A stretch of 33,864 nucleotides of DNA from Enteropsectra breve. Taxonomy: Eukaryota; Microsporidia. Position 1 is the first letter of the stretch, and each line of letters opens with the position of its first letter. Of this stretch, positions 8,988 through 18,499 are shown piece by piece. The stretch lies in NCBI GenBank assembly GCA_024243835.1, contig JALPMN010000612.1:1-33864 (forward strand). The letters run 5' to 3'. Made by a program: the position numbers and the translations under genes. Below the pieces are notes generated by a model. That model ran no database searches and had not been told where the DNA came from. It saw nothing but the letters and a program-made list of their open reading frames with translations.

Positions 8988-9661
8988 GGTGATTTTATGG
9001 GTGTCTCACAGTCTGCAAAAATTTTCAAAATTTTATTTTTTAAGTGCAAAAATGAAAGTTTGGGCTAATTGCTGGAAGAACAGTCCAATTAAAATGAAGT
9101 TATGCAACTGCAAGTACATAATTTTATTATTAAAACACACTAAAACAGAGCCACCAAAGAGTAGCATTTTGAAAATATTGCTACAAAATCGGGAGAAAAG
9201 TGCAATTTTCTGAGCTAAATACTCTATTGGTATGGTGCGATGTGCAAGTTCTTAAGATACACTATCTTTTCTTTTACAATTAAAGCTTAAATCAACTGAT
9301 TCCAACAAGATCAATCGGATAAACTTAACTTCGAGTTAAAAAGATACATCTCTTATGCTTAAGCATGGGCTGTGATTTATTTCGCAAAATATCGTTAGTT
9401 TAAGTATTTCGATCTGACTTTTATCACAAAATTATCTTGAAAATGCTTGATTTAAAACTCATATAAGGTGATTTATGATTTAATTTAAAATCAACACTTT
9501 TAATATTATTCCTCTATAGGTATTGTTATAACTATATAATTCATCAGAAATTCAAGCTTTCTAATCTCTTTTACTATTGACATACCAACAACAACGCTAT
9601 CTAATGGATACATCAGCCTTTACTAAATGATTCATATAAAAACATTTTTTTCTAATCAATA
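8988..9661. other. AT-rich divergent spacer
   Basis: This is the divergent promoter region between eL36 (-) and the M16 protease (+). It holds the AAAATTTT copies of eL36 (9017-9025 and 9027-9034). A 54-codon ATG frame at 9051-9215 exists but has no family or start signal. Nothing else is recognised. Confidence 0.5.
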
Positions 9662-12526
9662 ATGAATAGGATGATCATGCGTTTCTTTCTGCATATAGCA
9701 GGTGCTTTCCTTTTACCTGAAGAAACCATCGAATCATTAACTATATGCAATAAACCAGCAGAAAATACCAACGTTAAAGTATATAAAATTGTGAATAATG
9801 GCCTTAGGATAAACATCCTCTCGTCACAAGTCTTTCAGAAGACTTATTTAAGCATGCATGTTGCTGTGGGTCTGAGAGACTCGCCCGATGAGCTGCTAGG
9901 CCTGCCGCATCTTATAGAGCATATCGTTGCGTGTCACAAATCTGTATACAACAAAAACAGCATTCTCAGTGCCAAAGCCCTTGCGGCAAATGGAGTATTC
10001 AAACTATCAACCGGCTTCAAAAGCACGGACTATACGCTGGTTGCCTCAAGTAGCCGCAAAATATTCGAACTGATCGAGCAGCTTGGCTGCCTGGTCTGCA
10101 ATACGCAGTTTGTGCACAAAGTAATCAAGAAAGAACTAAAAATACTGGATGCGGAAATTGAGGGCATTTTTTCGTTTGACAGTCCGCTGCATGTTATTTT
10201 CATGTTGCACAGAATTGCAGAGAAGGGAACTGTGGCGCACAAAATGCATCCTGGATCCAGCAGAACCCTTAAAAAGACAGATGAAAATATAATTTTCAAG
10301 TTTTACAAAGACTTTTACACGCGCGAAAACACAGTCATTTCGGTGGCAACATCACAGAATATTGAAGAAATAAAACAAAGTGTTTTAAAGGGCTTTACGG
10401 GCCTAAATAACGGAGTATCAAAACCAAGGCCTGCCTTGATTTCTCTTTCAGATCCAACATGCATAAAGGAAAAATACAAAAATAAGATTATTTTGTATGA
10501 AAGCGTTCTGCAGGGGAAGTGTGAGCTAATTGTCTGTATTCCGTTAAGGGATATTACTTTCAAGGGAGAGCCAGGTATTTACCACAGAATAGAGGAGATG
10601 CTGACAAACAAAGCAGATTCCTGCCTGGAAGAGATTCTGAAACGATCACAGCTGGCATACGGATATAGAATCGTATACTCTCACGAGGATAGCGACTACC
10701 ACTGTTTAAACATGTTTATCTCAGTAACCCCGCGAGGCCACAAGAAGTACAGTGAGCTTCTTCTGGTAATAGAATTATATTTCAGAGCATTAAGAAGTGT
10801 ATGCCTTCCCATTTCTTCTGGTTTTGCTGAAGACTGCTGGAATACTTATACAAAGTCAGTGCAGAAACTTAAAAACAGTGCATTCCTCACCAAACTAAAC
10901 CACAGCTGTACTACACAGTATATTACATTTTGCAAACATGTCTGCGAGTTTATTTCTGAGTACGGGACCAGGGAGTCTGAAGCTATTTTAAACGACACCT
11001 TTAAGTGGAAAGCAGTGAGCAGAGATGCCATCGAGCGAGGCTTTGAATGCCTATGTGATAGAAGCAGATGGATAGCTTTCTTGTCAGCTAAAGCAAAGGA
11101 AAGAGATAAGCAAAGAAATAAGTCGACTAAAATTTCGATACGAACTAAAAAAATCAAGCCAATAACTGAAATAAAGGTAAAGGAGCTTCAAAAGCTAATG
11201 GACATCAACTTTAAATGCAAATACAACCATAGAACAAGAAAATTAGAGAGATACTACGCAAGACCGCTTCATTATATGCAGAAATGCCAGGATGAAATGT
11301 ATGAGAGAGCTGTGGCACAAGTAAATGCCCTCGTTTTAAAATCTGCCCTGTCTAGAGCTACTTCCCACAGTGGAAGAGAAAGCATACTAAAACTCGCCCC
11401 TAACTCTGTGCACTATGATGGAAAGTGTGGCAGAAAGACAACCTTAAAATATCAGTTTGTAAAAAGCAGCATTCTCAAGCCAAGGCTTGTTCTACAGATA
11501 GAAATGCAGACACTAAGAACAAAAGAGAACATTTCTTCCGTTATTACAATTTGCATTGCCTTTAATAGAGTGCTTCAAAAAGTAGAATACCTGTCCAGCG
11601 ATTCCAGTATTTGTTTATCAGACGAATCAAGAATGGATAAAGTAAAAATTGAAATTACTGCCAGGACGCCTGCAGATTTAGAATCACTGCTCAACTTATT
11701 TTTAAATGAAATAATCAACCAAATGCCTATTTCTTCTAAAGAACTAAAATATGCCCAGCAGTGTGTTTATAATCTACAAATAAGAGCTGAATATTCAGGG
11801 AAGCTGGGTGTGAATATTCTGAAGAAACTTGAAGATTCTCTGTGCTGCATGCCTGGAGATCACTACAGTCTCATTGAGAGTGTGGAAAGCATAGATGTAG
11901 AGCAAATAAAAATATACCGGGGCATTACGATCCATCTTGTAATACGAGACTTGCCGTCTTTTGATGCAATATACAGAAGAGTTAGTTCTGCTTTTTCTGT
12001 AGAACGCTGCATAGATAGAAATAAAGAACAGGAAAACATGATGGCAAGAGCTACAATGCTTGAAAATCTTGAAAGGAACAAGACACTGGTATTTTTAACA
12101 ATAAATGTGTACTGCCGATGGGTATTCATGATCATGCCGCTAAATGTCAAGTACCATGCAGAAGCGCTCTTTTTCGTATGCATTTTCAATTCATATTTCA
12201 ATCTCAGGTACATGCGTTCATATGGCCTCTGCTACAGTGCTGATATAACGCTGCTTGAGAACAGAATTGCATCAAAGAGCTTTATGTGCTTTTACTGCCA
12301 GAGCTCGGCTGAAGAGTTGTACATAAAGTCCAAAATGTTGTTGTTTATTGATAAGGCAAAAAGAAAATTGCAAAAGAATGAGGGCATTGAGCCAATACTG
12401 TCGCATCTTTCTGTAACCGGTGCAGGAATCGATACGATGCTTATTGTTAGAAAGCTGCTGATCTTCATAAAGTCTGAACTAACGCCTGGTAACGAACTGT
12501 GGATTGTGGCAGAACCTCAAAAATAG
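9662..12526 (+). CDS. M16 family (insulinase-like) zinc metalloprotease with N-terminal hydrophobic segment
   Basis: The 954-residue protein has the inverted zinc motif HLIEH (H83, E86, H87) in the context GLPHLIEHIV. The third ligand, E165, lies in ELKILDAEIEG, 78 residues after H87, as in insulin-degrading enzyme (HxxEH, then E about 77 later). All metal ligands and the catalytic glutamate are therefore present. The length matches the full two-half clamshell of IDE/Ste23-like M16A proteins. The second half is divergent, as is usual for the inactive domains. A hydrophobic start (RFFLHIAGAFLL, residues 7-18) may be a signal peptide, which would send it into the secretory path. M16 enzymes degrade short peptides, and in microsporidia they are often discussed as exported factors. 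No CCC or AAATTTT element precedes the ATG, unlike the housekeeping genes nearby. The substrate is unknown. Confidence 0.88.
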   Translation: MNRMIMRFFLHIAGAFLLPEETIESLTICNKPAENTNVKVYKIVNNGLRINILSSQVFQKTYLSMHVAVGLRDSPDELLGLPHLIEHIVACHKSVYNKNSILSAKALAANGVFKLSTGFKSTDYTLVASSSRKIFELIEQLGCLVCNTQFVHKVIKKELKILDAEIEGIFSFDSPLHVIFMLHRIAEKGTVAHKMHPGSSRTLKKTDENIIFKFYKDFYTRENTVISVATSQNIEEIKQSVLKGFTGLNNGVSKPRPALISLSDPTCIKEKYKNKIILYESVLQGKCELIVCIPLRDITFKGEPGIYHRIEEMLTNKADSCLEEILKRSQLAYGYRIVYSHEDSDYHCLNMFISVTPRGHKKYSELLLVIELYFRALRSVCLPISSGFAEDCWNTYTKSVQKLKNSAFLTKLNHSCTTQYITFCKHVCEFISEYGTRESEAILNDTFKWKAVSRDAIERGFECLCDRSRWIAFLSAKAKERDKQRNKSTKISIRTKKIKPITEIKVKELQKLMDINFKCKYNHRTRKLERYYARPLHYMQKCQDEMYERAVAQVNALVLKSALSRATSHSGRESILKLAPNSVHYDGKCGRKTTLKYQFVKSSILKPRLVLQIEMQTLRTKENISSVITICIAFNRVLQKVEYLSSDSSICLSDESRMDKVKIEITARTPADLESLLNLFLNEIINQMPISSKELKYAQQCVYNLQIRAEYSGKLGVNILKKLEDSLCCMPGDHYSLIESVESIDVEQIKIYRGITIHLVIRDLPSFDAIYRRVSSAFSVERCIDRNKEQENMMARATMLENLERNKTLVFLTINVYCRWVFMIMPLNVKYHAEALFFVCIFNSYFNLRYMRSYGLCYSADITLLENRIASKSFMCFYCQSSAEELYIKSKMLLFIDKAKRKLQKNEGIEPILSHLSVTGAGIDTMLIVRKLLIFIKSELTPGNELWIVAEPQK

Positions 12527-12769
12527 ATTTATATTTATTTCAAGCATAAAATAATTTAATTTCTAGGGCAGTGTCTTGTATTATTGAGATCACTTTACCC
12601 GTATTAACAGCAATCAAAAGTATATTAGACAGACACATTTTAGACACATATTAGATGCGTGTTAAATGTATAATAGGCGTATGTTAGATGGTTATCAGAC
12701 GCATGCTAGATAATAGAGTGTGAAGAGTAAAATAAGATATTTGGATAAAATGTCTATCTCATTGTTTAT

Positions 12770-14026
12770 TTATTTCTTGACTTTCAAATAAAATCTTCCG
12801 CCCCGATGAACACAGTAGTGGCCCAGTTCCTCTGTTATTGCATGCTCACTGTATTCATTGACTTCAGACAAAACAGCACTTATTTCATCCAGAGACATTG
12901 ACTTCTTGTTGGTGAATGCCAGTAATACGCTGTTAAACCAGTAGGCCTCATTATTCAGCGCATACGAATTATTCATCAAATGATGGAATTCACCCGTATC
13001 ATTTAAAATACCGTGGATTATTTCTGAATCCATTTGCAGGGCATCGCTTATCTCCTGTACATTAAGCATCTTCTCGTCACAGAGCATATGCCACACCATA
13101 TTTTTATTTCTTTGCTCAATCGTGTCCTTGTCAAGATTTATAGTTTCTTTGTGGCCCTTAAGGACATACAGCTGCCCTTCCTTCGCTGCAATTTCATCGG
13201 CCATCCACTGCTCTATTCCCAAAAATAGTGTATTTTTAATTTCTGTTGTTCCGTTTCGTTTAAACAGGCTCAGAAGCTTCTCTCTCCGTTCCCACAGGGC
13301 TCGCTCGTAAAACTTGCTTTTCAAAATGTACCGCCCACCTATCGCTTCTGTCATTTTGTACAGGCTGCTGTATACTGCATCCTTGTTCTTAAACAGCCCA
13401 ATGAGGACATCTGAATTTACTATCCGTGCATTTTTGATCGTTTGTTCCAGTTTTAAGAAGTCAGTCTTTTCCCTGATGCTCATTTGCATCAGCTCTTTTT
13501 GAATCGCTTCTGTACATTGCTCTGTATTTTCGCTTGGAATAACCAGGTTATTTTTGTGTTCTTTATTCTCAACATACTCACGCACCTGAAAGGGCTCCTC
13601 ATCTATGCACTTCAGCTTGTAGTTTATACTTCTTTTTCTGTGCTCGAATTCCTCTCTGCTTTCGGCCTTTTTGAGCCTCGGGCCACTGGATGCCACAGGG
13701 AAATACTGAAAGAGCGGCGCAAAGAGCGCAACAGAATTGATTTTGCTCAATAAAATGCGGTTGTTTTCTATCCTGGCATTGTACATATTGGAAACAGGGG
13801 TTGGAAGCGCCTTGTAGACCATAGAAGTGGCACCAAGCTGCTTGATTTTAAGCACAGACGAATTGCGCACAGGGAAATTAATCTTTATTTCGGTGTAGCC
13901 GCTTGTTGGCTTGATTTTTATCTCGGTGGGCGCAAATGGCTTGCCCATCGACTGAAAACGGTAGAGGGAATGGGATTTGGCATCGCCTTCAAGCTCAATC
14001 GGAAATTCAGCAATGATTTTCTTCAT
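12770..14026 (-). CDS. RPC37: RNA polymerase III subunit RPC5 (Rpc37-like)
   Basis: The 418-residue protein begins with the RPC5 dimerisation fold. Visible are AEFPIELEGD, LYRFQSMGKPFAP, IKIKPTSG, an NFPV strand, a YxALPTPVSNMYNARI segment, and then LFAPLFQYFP and the REEFEHRKRSINYKL helix. In human POLR3E the matching parts are an EIDVYL start, LYLFQYPVRP, IKPKQQKVELE, YAAALYRQGELHLTPL and LRPSFSYLD. The subunit pairs with RPC4 and helps Pol III terminate and re-initiate. After residue 180 there are helical blocks consistent with winged-helix repeats, as in animal RPC5 (yeast Rpc37 is shorter). AAAATTTTT lies eight bases before the ATG (complement of 14034-14042), followed by ACCGCG. Confidence 0.78.
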   Translation of the reverse strand: MKKIIAEFPIELEGDAKSHSLYRFQSMGKPFAPTEIKIKPTSGYTEIKINFPVRNSSVLKIKQLGATSMVYKALPTPVSNMYNARIENNRILLSKINSVALFAPLFQYFPVASSGPRLKKAESREEFEHRKRSINYKLKCIDEEPFQVREYVENKEHKNNLVIPSENTEQCTEAIQKELMQMSIREKTDFLKLEQTIKNARIVNSDVLIGLFKNKDAVYSSLYKMTEAIGGRYILKSKFYERALWERREKLLSLFKRNGTTEIKNTLFLGIEQWMADEIAAKEGQLYVLKGHKETINLDKDTIEQRNKNMVWHMLCDEKMLNVQEISDALQMDSEIIHGILNDTGEFHHLMNNSYALNNEAYWFNSVLLAFTNKKSMSLDEISAVLSEVNEYSEHAITEELGHYCVHRGGRFYLKVKK

Positions 14027-14399
14027 ACGCGGTAAAAATTTTCACGACTTACAAAATGCCGCACACTTGTATTTCATATGGTACTGTAACTAGTCGAACT
14101 GCATATTTGTAAAACCTTTTATGAAGCGGAATAGGACGACACATTAGCCATAAATGATTAATTTAAATATAAATAGCATTTTAACCTAAAGCATGATGTT
14201 CTATCCGCTTAAGAAAATATTAAAGATAACATTTTAAGCTCAGCAGAAAAATAAAAGCATTAAAATACGCTTATTGCAAAGATCTTAAAATAAAATGAAC
14301 GAAGTGTGAAGTATTTAAATGTTGCCAGCTGAACCTATTCATACTTGTATTGTATTTTATGTAAGTATATTGCTTCTGAATTATAGTTTTATGTTTTCC
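14027..14399. other. AT-rich spacer with RPC5 leader
   Basis: It holds the RPC5 start-proximal AAAATTTTT and a 16-base string AAAAATTTTCACGACT (14034-14049) that recurs exactly at 18969-18984 before eL19. The remainder shows no gene. Confidence 0.5.
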
Positions 14400-14627
14400 T
14401 CATACTCTCTTTTTGTTTTTCTTTGCCAGTTTCTTTTCTTCCAGCTTCTTTTTCTTCATTTCAAAGAATTCTCTTTTATTTTGCTTTATTTCAGAGGCTA
14501 TTTGTCTCAAGGCTTCGGTTTTTGCCTTCTTGGCCTCTTTAATTTCCATTTTACGCTCCAGTGAGAAGGGTGACGACGCAGTCTTTTTCTTCGCCTCTTT
14601 CCATGGCTTTTTCAGAATACTCGCCAT
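14400..14627 (-). CDS. CGR1: Cgr1-like rRNA-processing protein (small, lysine-rich)
   Basis: The 75-residue, very basic, helical protein has a KKPWKEAKKK opening, then FSLERKMEIKEAKKAKTEAL, then a KKKLEEKKLAKK tail. This follows the Cgr1/CCDC86 layout: a GKPWK-like start, SWEKRKxER with an aromatic and a glutamate, then charged coiled-coil helix. Cgr1 is nucleolar and acts in 60S assembly. It is shorter than yeast Cgr1 (about 120). Lysine-rich proteins can resemble each other by composition, so the name is tentative. The gene itself is supported by the start signal AAAAATTTTAGCC just before ATG, nearly the same string as before CCT5. Confidence 0.55.
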   Translation of the reverse strand: MASILKKPWKEAKKKTASSPFSLERKMEIKEAKKAKTEALRQIASEIKQNKREFFEMKKKKLEEKKLAKKNKKRV

Positions 14628-14642
14628 TTGGCTAAAATTTTT
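14628..14642 (-). promoter_or_regulatory. Start-proximal AAAATTTT + GCC element, Cgr1-like gene
   Basis: On the coding strand it reads AAAAATTTTAGCCAA directly before ATG. It differs at one base from the element before CCT5 (AAAAATTTTACCCAA). Confidence 0.65.
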
Positions 14643-14910
14643 AGAATATTTTTATTTTAAAATAATTTGCTGAAAACCGCTAATATAACATCTGAACTAG
14701 CATATTTTTCATATTATCATCACTCTGCAGCATTGCATGTTAATCATTCCACACCAAAACTTTACTTTGAATTTAAAATGAGGCCTAAGACATCTTTAAT
14801 AAAATTATTTTTGAAAATAGCATTTCGTTCGTATCGCATTAGCTCCTAATCCTTTTTTACAGTGCTTTTAAATTTTAGTTGTCTTTTCCCAAGGAGTGCC
14901 AAAATTTTGC

Positions 14911-14929
14911 AAAATTTTTAGTGCCCATA
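14911..14929 (+). promoter_or_regulatory. AAATTTTT and CCC signal before uS13
   Basis: AAATTTTT at 14912-14919 and GCCC at 14923-14926 precede the ATG at 14930. A further AAAATTTT lies at 14901-14908. This is the layout described for microsporidian ribosomal-protein genes and it decides the start. Confidence 0.75.
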
Positions 14930-15403
14930 ATGGCTGCTGCAAAAACTGCTGCTTTTGATAAGGCTGACTTTCAGCACATCATTCGTCTCTACAACACCAA
15001 TATCGATGGTAACAAGAAGACACCATTCGCTATGACAAAGATCAGAGGAATTGGAAAGCGTTTTGCCAAGGTTGTTGTTGCAAGAGCTGGTGTTTCTGTC
15101 GAGAAGAGGGCTGGTGAGCTGACCCAGGATGAAATCCAGAACATCCAGAACGTCATTGCTGATCCAGTTTCTTTTGGAATCCCAGTGTACATGCTGAACC
15201 ACCAGAAGGATATTGTTGATGGCACTGACTCCCAGCTTGTTGGTATCAAGCTCGATGCAGATCTCAGAATGCACACTGAGCGTGGAAAGAAGATGAAGGA
15301 GATTAGAGTGATGAGACTGGCAGCAGGCCTCAAGGTCAGAGGACAGAAGACCAAGTCCAACGGCAGAAAGGGTAAGAACTTGAAAGTCCATAAGAAAAAG
15401 TAA
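14930..15403 (+). CDS. RPS18: Ribosomal protein uS13 (S18e)
   Basis: The 157-residue protein carries the uS13 hallmarks: FQHIIRLYNTNIDG near the start, the helix-two-turn-helix KIRGIGKRFAKVV, then LTQDEIQNIQNVI, PVYMLNHQKDIVDG, and the basic tail RVMRLAAGLKVRGQKTKSNG, where human S18 has GLRVRGQHTKTTG. It sits in the 40S head and contacts the P-site tRNA. The length matches the family (about 152). The open frame runs 17 codons further upstream to TTG at 14879, but that part contains the AAATTTTT leader, so the ATG at 14930 is the start. Codon use is less AT-rich than in neighbouring genes, as expected for high expression. Confidence 0.96.
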   Translation: MAAAKTAAFDKADFQHIIRLYNTNIDGNKKTPFAMTKIRGIGKRFAKVVVARAGVSVEKRAGELTQDEIQNIQNVIADPVSFGIPVYMLNHQKDIVDGTDSQLVGIKLDADLRMHTERGKKMKEIRVMRLAAGLKVRGQKTKSNGRKGKNLKVHKKK

Positions 15404-16168
15404 ATTCTAAATTAATATAAAGGAGATTTTTTTAAAGCCTATTGTTAAATCTTATTGTTATATAAATTGGTTACGTTTTAAAGGTGAGAAAATATTTTTC
15501 ACATCATGACTTTGATTTAAAAAGAGTTATGCAAAAGGCTTCTGTAGATCTAATTCTATGATGACAAACATCCAGACATTTTGGGTAATGAAAAGTAATA
15601 ATTTATGATTTCATACACATTACAGTTCGGAGCTGTAATTGTAGAGATGTGTTTATATGAAAATGTCAATAGATCGCTAGCGTAATGGTTAGTTTTAATT
15701 TGTTGTAAATCCATTCTATTAGAGCTGATAAGGCGATGACTACCAAGCTATTCGTTTACTTAGCACAATACTGCGCATGCAATGGTAAAATAAGAACAAT
15801 AAAGTTTATTTTACAACGGTTGTTTTTTTAATGCACATTACTGCTGCTTAAAACTTTAATAAACGTTAGGAAAAGGAAATAGATAGTAGACAGAAAAGGG
15901 TAAGCAAATTATACGAATATGCTGATTGTATAAATTGGAGTTTTACAAGGCTTAATACAGCAAAAAAGAAATATCCAAGTACTTCAGCTAAGCCACGATC
16001 TGCAATTGCTTATATTGAAACAGCAAAAATAATTTTGTTACTAAGCAGAAGATCTAGTATTGACTATATGTGAATAAAACCAGCTTTATAAGACAAATAA
16101 AACAAATATTATCGTTTAGATGGGCATTATATTTATATTTTATTGATATTTGAGTGCTTAATGAGTGC
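15404..16168. other. AT-rich convergent spacer with a long imperfect hairpin
   Basis: No ORF with a product was recognised. An imperfect hairpin lies at 15610-15661 (see findings). A perfect tRNA A-box-like string, TAGCGTAATGG, follows at 15678-15688, but no T arm or B box accompanies it. Confidence 0.5.
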
Positions 16169-16783
16169 TTACTGTTCTTGCTTTATCTTTTTTGTGCATT
16201 TTTCAAAGCAGTGGTAACATGTTGGGATAAAGGTCTCTATGCCTCCGATACAAATTGAGTCCCCGTCCACAACCGGTATGATCGATCCATCGCTCATCTT
16301 GCTGATCCGCATATTACAGCTCGCAATATTTGGCTCGCCCTGGGCTCTTTCACACAGAGCGCAGTAGCACTTGACAAACTTGAAAGAATCGCATATTGAT
16401 ATTAAAAATGCTGAGCTGTCAAAGATCTTGTTTTTGAAGTCCTTCAGTATTCCATAGCAGTACACGGACATGCCATAAGTATAGCTTATTTCGCGCAGCT
16501 GCTGGATCTGCGTGATTGTGAAGAACTGAATCTCATCTACCAGAATCAGCGAAATGTCGGTGTAATTTAAACTATGCAAATTGTCAAATGGCCCAATAAC
16601 GTCTGTCGCAGTGACCTGCATCCCTGATGCCGAGCGCACGACGTCTCGTGCGTATCTGGTGTCTATGCTTGGCTTCAAGATCTTTATGTGCTTTGCATTC
16701 TGCTTTGGACCGAACTGATGTGCTTTTGTGAGCAATTCGAGTGTCTTTCCCGAGGCTACAGTTCCAGAAATGAATTTTAACAT
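16169..16783 (-). CDS. tdk: Thymidine kinase, bacterial-type (Tdk / type II)
   Basis: The 204-residue protein has all the type II thymidine kinase motifs. The P-loop is GTVASGKT (residues 7-14) and the Walker B/catalytic motif is DEIQFF (D83, catalytic E84). CYGILKDFKNKIF resembles E. coli CYGLRTDFRGELF. Zinc cysteines are at C141/C144 and C189/C192, and the thymidine-binding lasso is at CIGGIETFIPTC (E. coli VIGGNERYVSVC). It phosphorylates thymidine with ATP, giving dTMP by salvage. The match is closer to bacterial Tdk of the E. coli type than to animal TK1. Microsporidia are reported to have gained thymidine kinase by transfer from bacteria, and this copy fits that. The gene is adapted to its genome: the start is preceded by CCCC and AAAATTTT (complement of 16788-16805). 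Confidence 0.92.
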   Translation of the reverse strand: MLKFISGTVASGKTLELLTKAHQFGPKQNAKHIKILKPSIDTRYARDVVRSASGMQVTATDVIGPFDNLHSLNYTDISLILVDEIQFFTITQIQQLREISYTYGMSVYCYGILKDFKNKIFDSSAFLISICDSFKFVKCYCALCERAQGEPNIASCNMRISKMSDGSIIPVVDGDSICIGGIETFIPTCYHCFEKCTKKIKQEQ

Positions 16784-17375
16784 GTGAGGGGAAGCCGAAA
16801 ATTTTGATTATATGTTTCTGGGAGGGAAAAAATGGAGATCCGATCAAAAAATACACAAACAATAGAACATAACGAACGCCAATGGTGCGGTAAAATAAAA
16901 TGCTGCTTGTATTTTATACTCTATTATACAATCAAATTATAACAGTAAAATTAAGCACACCGGTATAATAAACTACTAAGCTATAGTCTTGAATTTTAAA
17001 AGAAACAAAGTATAATGCCTGTCCATAGCACTATAATGTGCTATAGTACACTCTTCTGTCAAAAGCACGAATTGAAAATAATTTTTAATTAAATTTTAAT
17101 TAACTCAAATTGCATCTTTAAAATTAAGATTAATAGAGAAGAAACTGCAGAAGGTTTAAAATCATGAGTTTGTCTCTCACTATCAGCATATTTTTTTTAT
17201 AAACTAGGAAAAAAGAGCAAATAAAATTACTTAAGCAAAAATGTTTAATTCTGAGCATTTCTTCTAAATAAAACAGTTCTTGACCACAGACACATAAAAC
17301 TAGTGCTTTTAAGAGATAAATCAAACAATTTAAAACATCTGTAGATTCCTTCAAGGCTAAAAACATCAGGCTATT
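16784..17375. other. AT-rich spacer, TFIIB 3' to TK 5'
   Basis: It holds the TK start signal near 16788-16805. A 78-codon minus-strand frame at 17130-17366 is leucine-rich, has no family and is not credited. Nothing else is seen. Confidence 0.45.
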
Positions 17376-18323
17376 TTAACTTCTGTCTTTCCGAGATGAA
17401 TTTTTGGCATTCATTTCATCCAGTATTTCTTTAGGCAAAATCTCGTCTTTATATGCCAGCAGATCCTTATAGGTATTTTTTATCGTTACTTCCGTAACAT
17501 TGGTGACATTCTGAATGTCTCTCTGCACATCTCTAAGATCTGGATAGAGCATCGTTACAAAGTAAATGACCGCTGCTGCAATCGAGTCTGGGCTTCTTCC
17601 GGTCAGACAGCCGATTTCCTGTATTTTGTGTGATATCTGTGCTGCAATGCTTTGCACTCTCAAATTGAGATTTAGATCGGAACAGAATCTCGCAACGATA
17701 TCTGCGCTCGGTACCATGCCCTTCGTGTCCACCTCCTGTGCAATTAGCTTGTAGCAACGGCCTATTTCGCGCTTCTGCACTCCTGTGATTACGCTTATTT
17801 CCTTGAATGTTCTGGATGCATTTTCCAGTTTGCATGCAATGTAGATGCAGGCTGCAACTGCGCCTTCAAGGTTTTTGCCCTTCAGAAGCTTCTTTCCATC
17901 GACATTCTTGAAAACATGCTGTGCCCTGTTTATGATAGTCTTCGTAATGTATGCACGCTCACAAAACGCGGATATTAAGTTAAGCCCGTTTTTAAGCGCC
18001 CGGTCAGGACCACGCATGTAGCTCTTCATCTGTATCTTGGAGAGCGTGTAGGAATTCATTCCCTGTCCCGCGGATATCACAGTATCAAGCTGCTCACAGT
18101 CCAGAAACGGGTTGCTCGCACTGCCCACACGTGTTGGATCAGCTTTTGTACTGTCCGAAAATGAGCGCCATTCACTTCCCTCGTCAATCAGCCTGTTTCC
18201 AAGAATGCACCCGCACTTGCCACAGACATTGTATCCATTTTTGTAGTCCTCTATTATATCCACCTTTTCTCCGCAGTCCGTGCAGGACGGCACCAGTGGC
18301 TGTATTTTCGGTGTTGAATACAT
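17376..18323 (-). CDS. SUA7: Transcription initiation factor TFIIB
   Basis: The 315-residue protein has the N-terminal zinc ribbon C14-x2-C17 and C34-x2-C37 (CTDCG, CGKCG). Next comes the B-reader region LIDEGSEWRSFSD with the usual EWR motif, then ADPTRVG. Two cyclin folds follow. The first includes GLNLISAFCERAYITKTIINRAQHVFK and EGAVAACIYIACKLENASRTFKEI. The second includes DSIAAAVIYFVTML and NVTEVTIKNTYKDL. TFIIB bridges TBP and Pol II at promoters and sets the start site. The length is typical (human 316). CCCCC sits directly before the ATG (complement of 18324-18328). There is no sign of the BRF C-terminal extension, so Brf1 is excluded. Confidence 0.95.
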   Translation of the reverse strand: MYSTPKIQPLVPSCTDCGEKVDIIEDYKNGYNVCGKCGCILGNRLIDEGSEWRSFSDSTKADPTRVGSASNPFLDCEQLDTVISAGQGMNSYTLSKIQMKSYMRGPDRALKNGLNLISAFCERAYITKTIINRAQHVFKNVDGKKLLKGKNLEGAVAACIYIACKLENASRTFKEISVITGVQKREIGRCYKLIAQEVDTKGMVPSADIVARFCSDLNLNLRVQSIAAQISHKIQEIGCLTGRSPDSIAAAVIYFVTMLYPDLRDVQRDIQNVTNVTEVTIKNTYKDLLAYKDEILPKEILDEMNAKNSSRKDRS

Positions 18324-18499
18324 GGGGGAAAAACAATTATCTTTTGAAATGAAAATGGCTCAGCTGCCAAATAGCATTTAAAGCTAGTGAAATATTGTAA
18401 GAAGTATAGCATATAAGATAGAGATACATACAAAAATATGAATAAAGTTAAAATATGTAGTACAGCTGAATATTTCAACTAACAGCATTTAAATATTGT

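Noticed and set aside
8988..9030. Possible 5' intron for eL36 (TTTTGCAG before the ATG)
   Set aside because: The encoded protein already has full family length and no 5' splice site with an upstream ATG was found.
9051..9215. 54-codon ATG frame between eL36 and the M16 gene
   Set aside because: It overlaps the eL36 promoter region, and its nearby AAATTTT copies are explained by eL36; no family.
14918..15391. 157-codon frame antisense to uS13, and similar long antisense frames under eL19, CCT5 and the FHA gene
   Set aside because: These are mirror frames of strongly biased coding sequence; the sense proteins are certain.
15655..15735. tRNA-like text (TAGCGTAATGGTTAG, then TTGTAAA as a possible GUA anticodon loop)
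   Set aside because: No acceptor stem closes, there is no T arm or B box, and an intron-containing tRNA-Tyr could not be folded.
17130..17366. 78-codon leucine-rich minus-strand frame just past TFIIB
   Set aside because: Composition fits translated AT-rich spacer; no motif or start signal beyond a GCC that could be chance.
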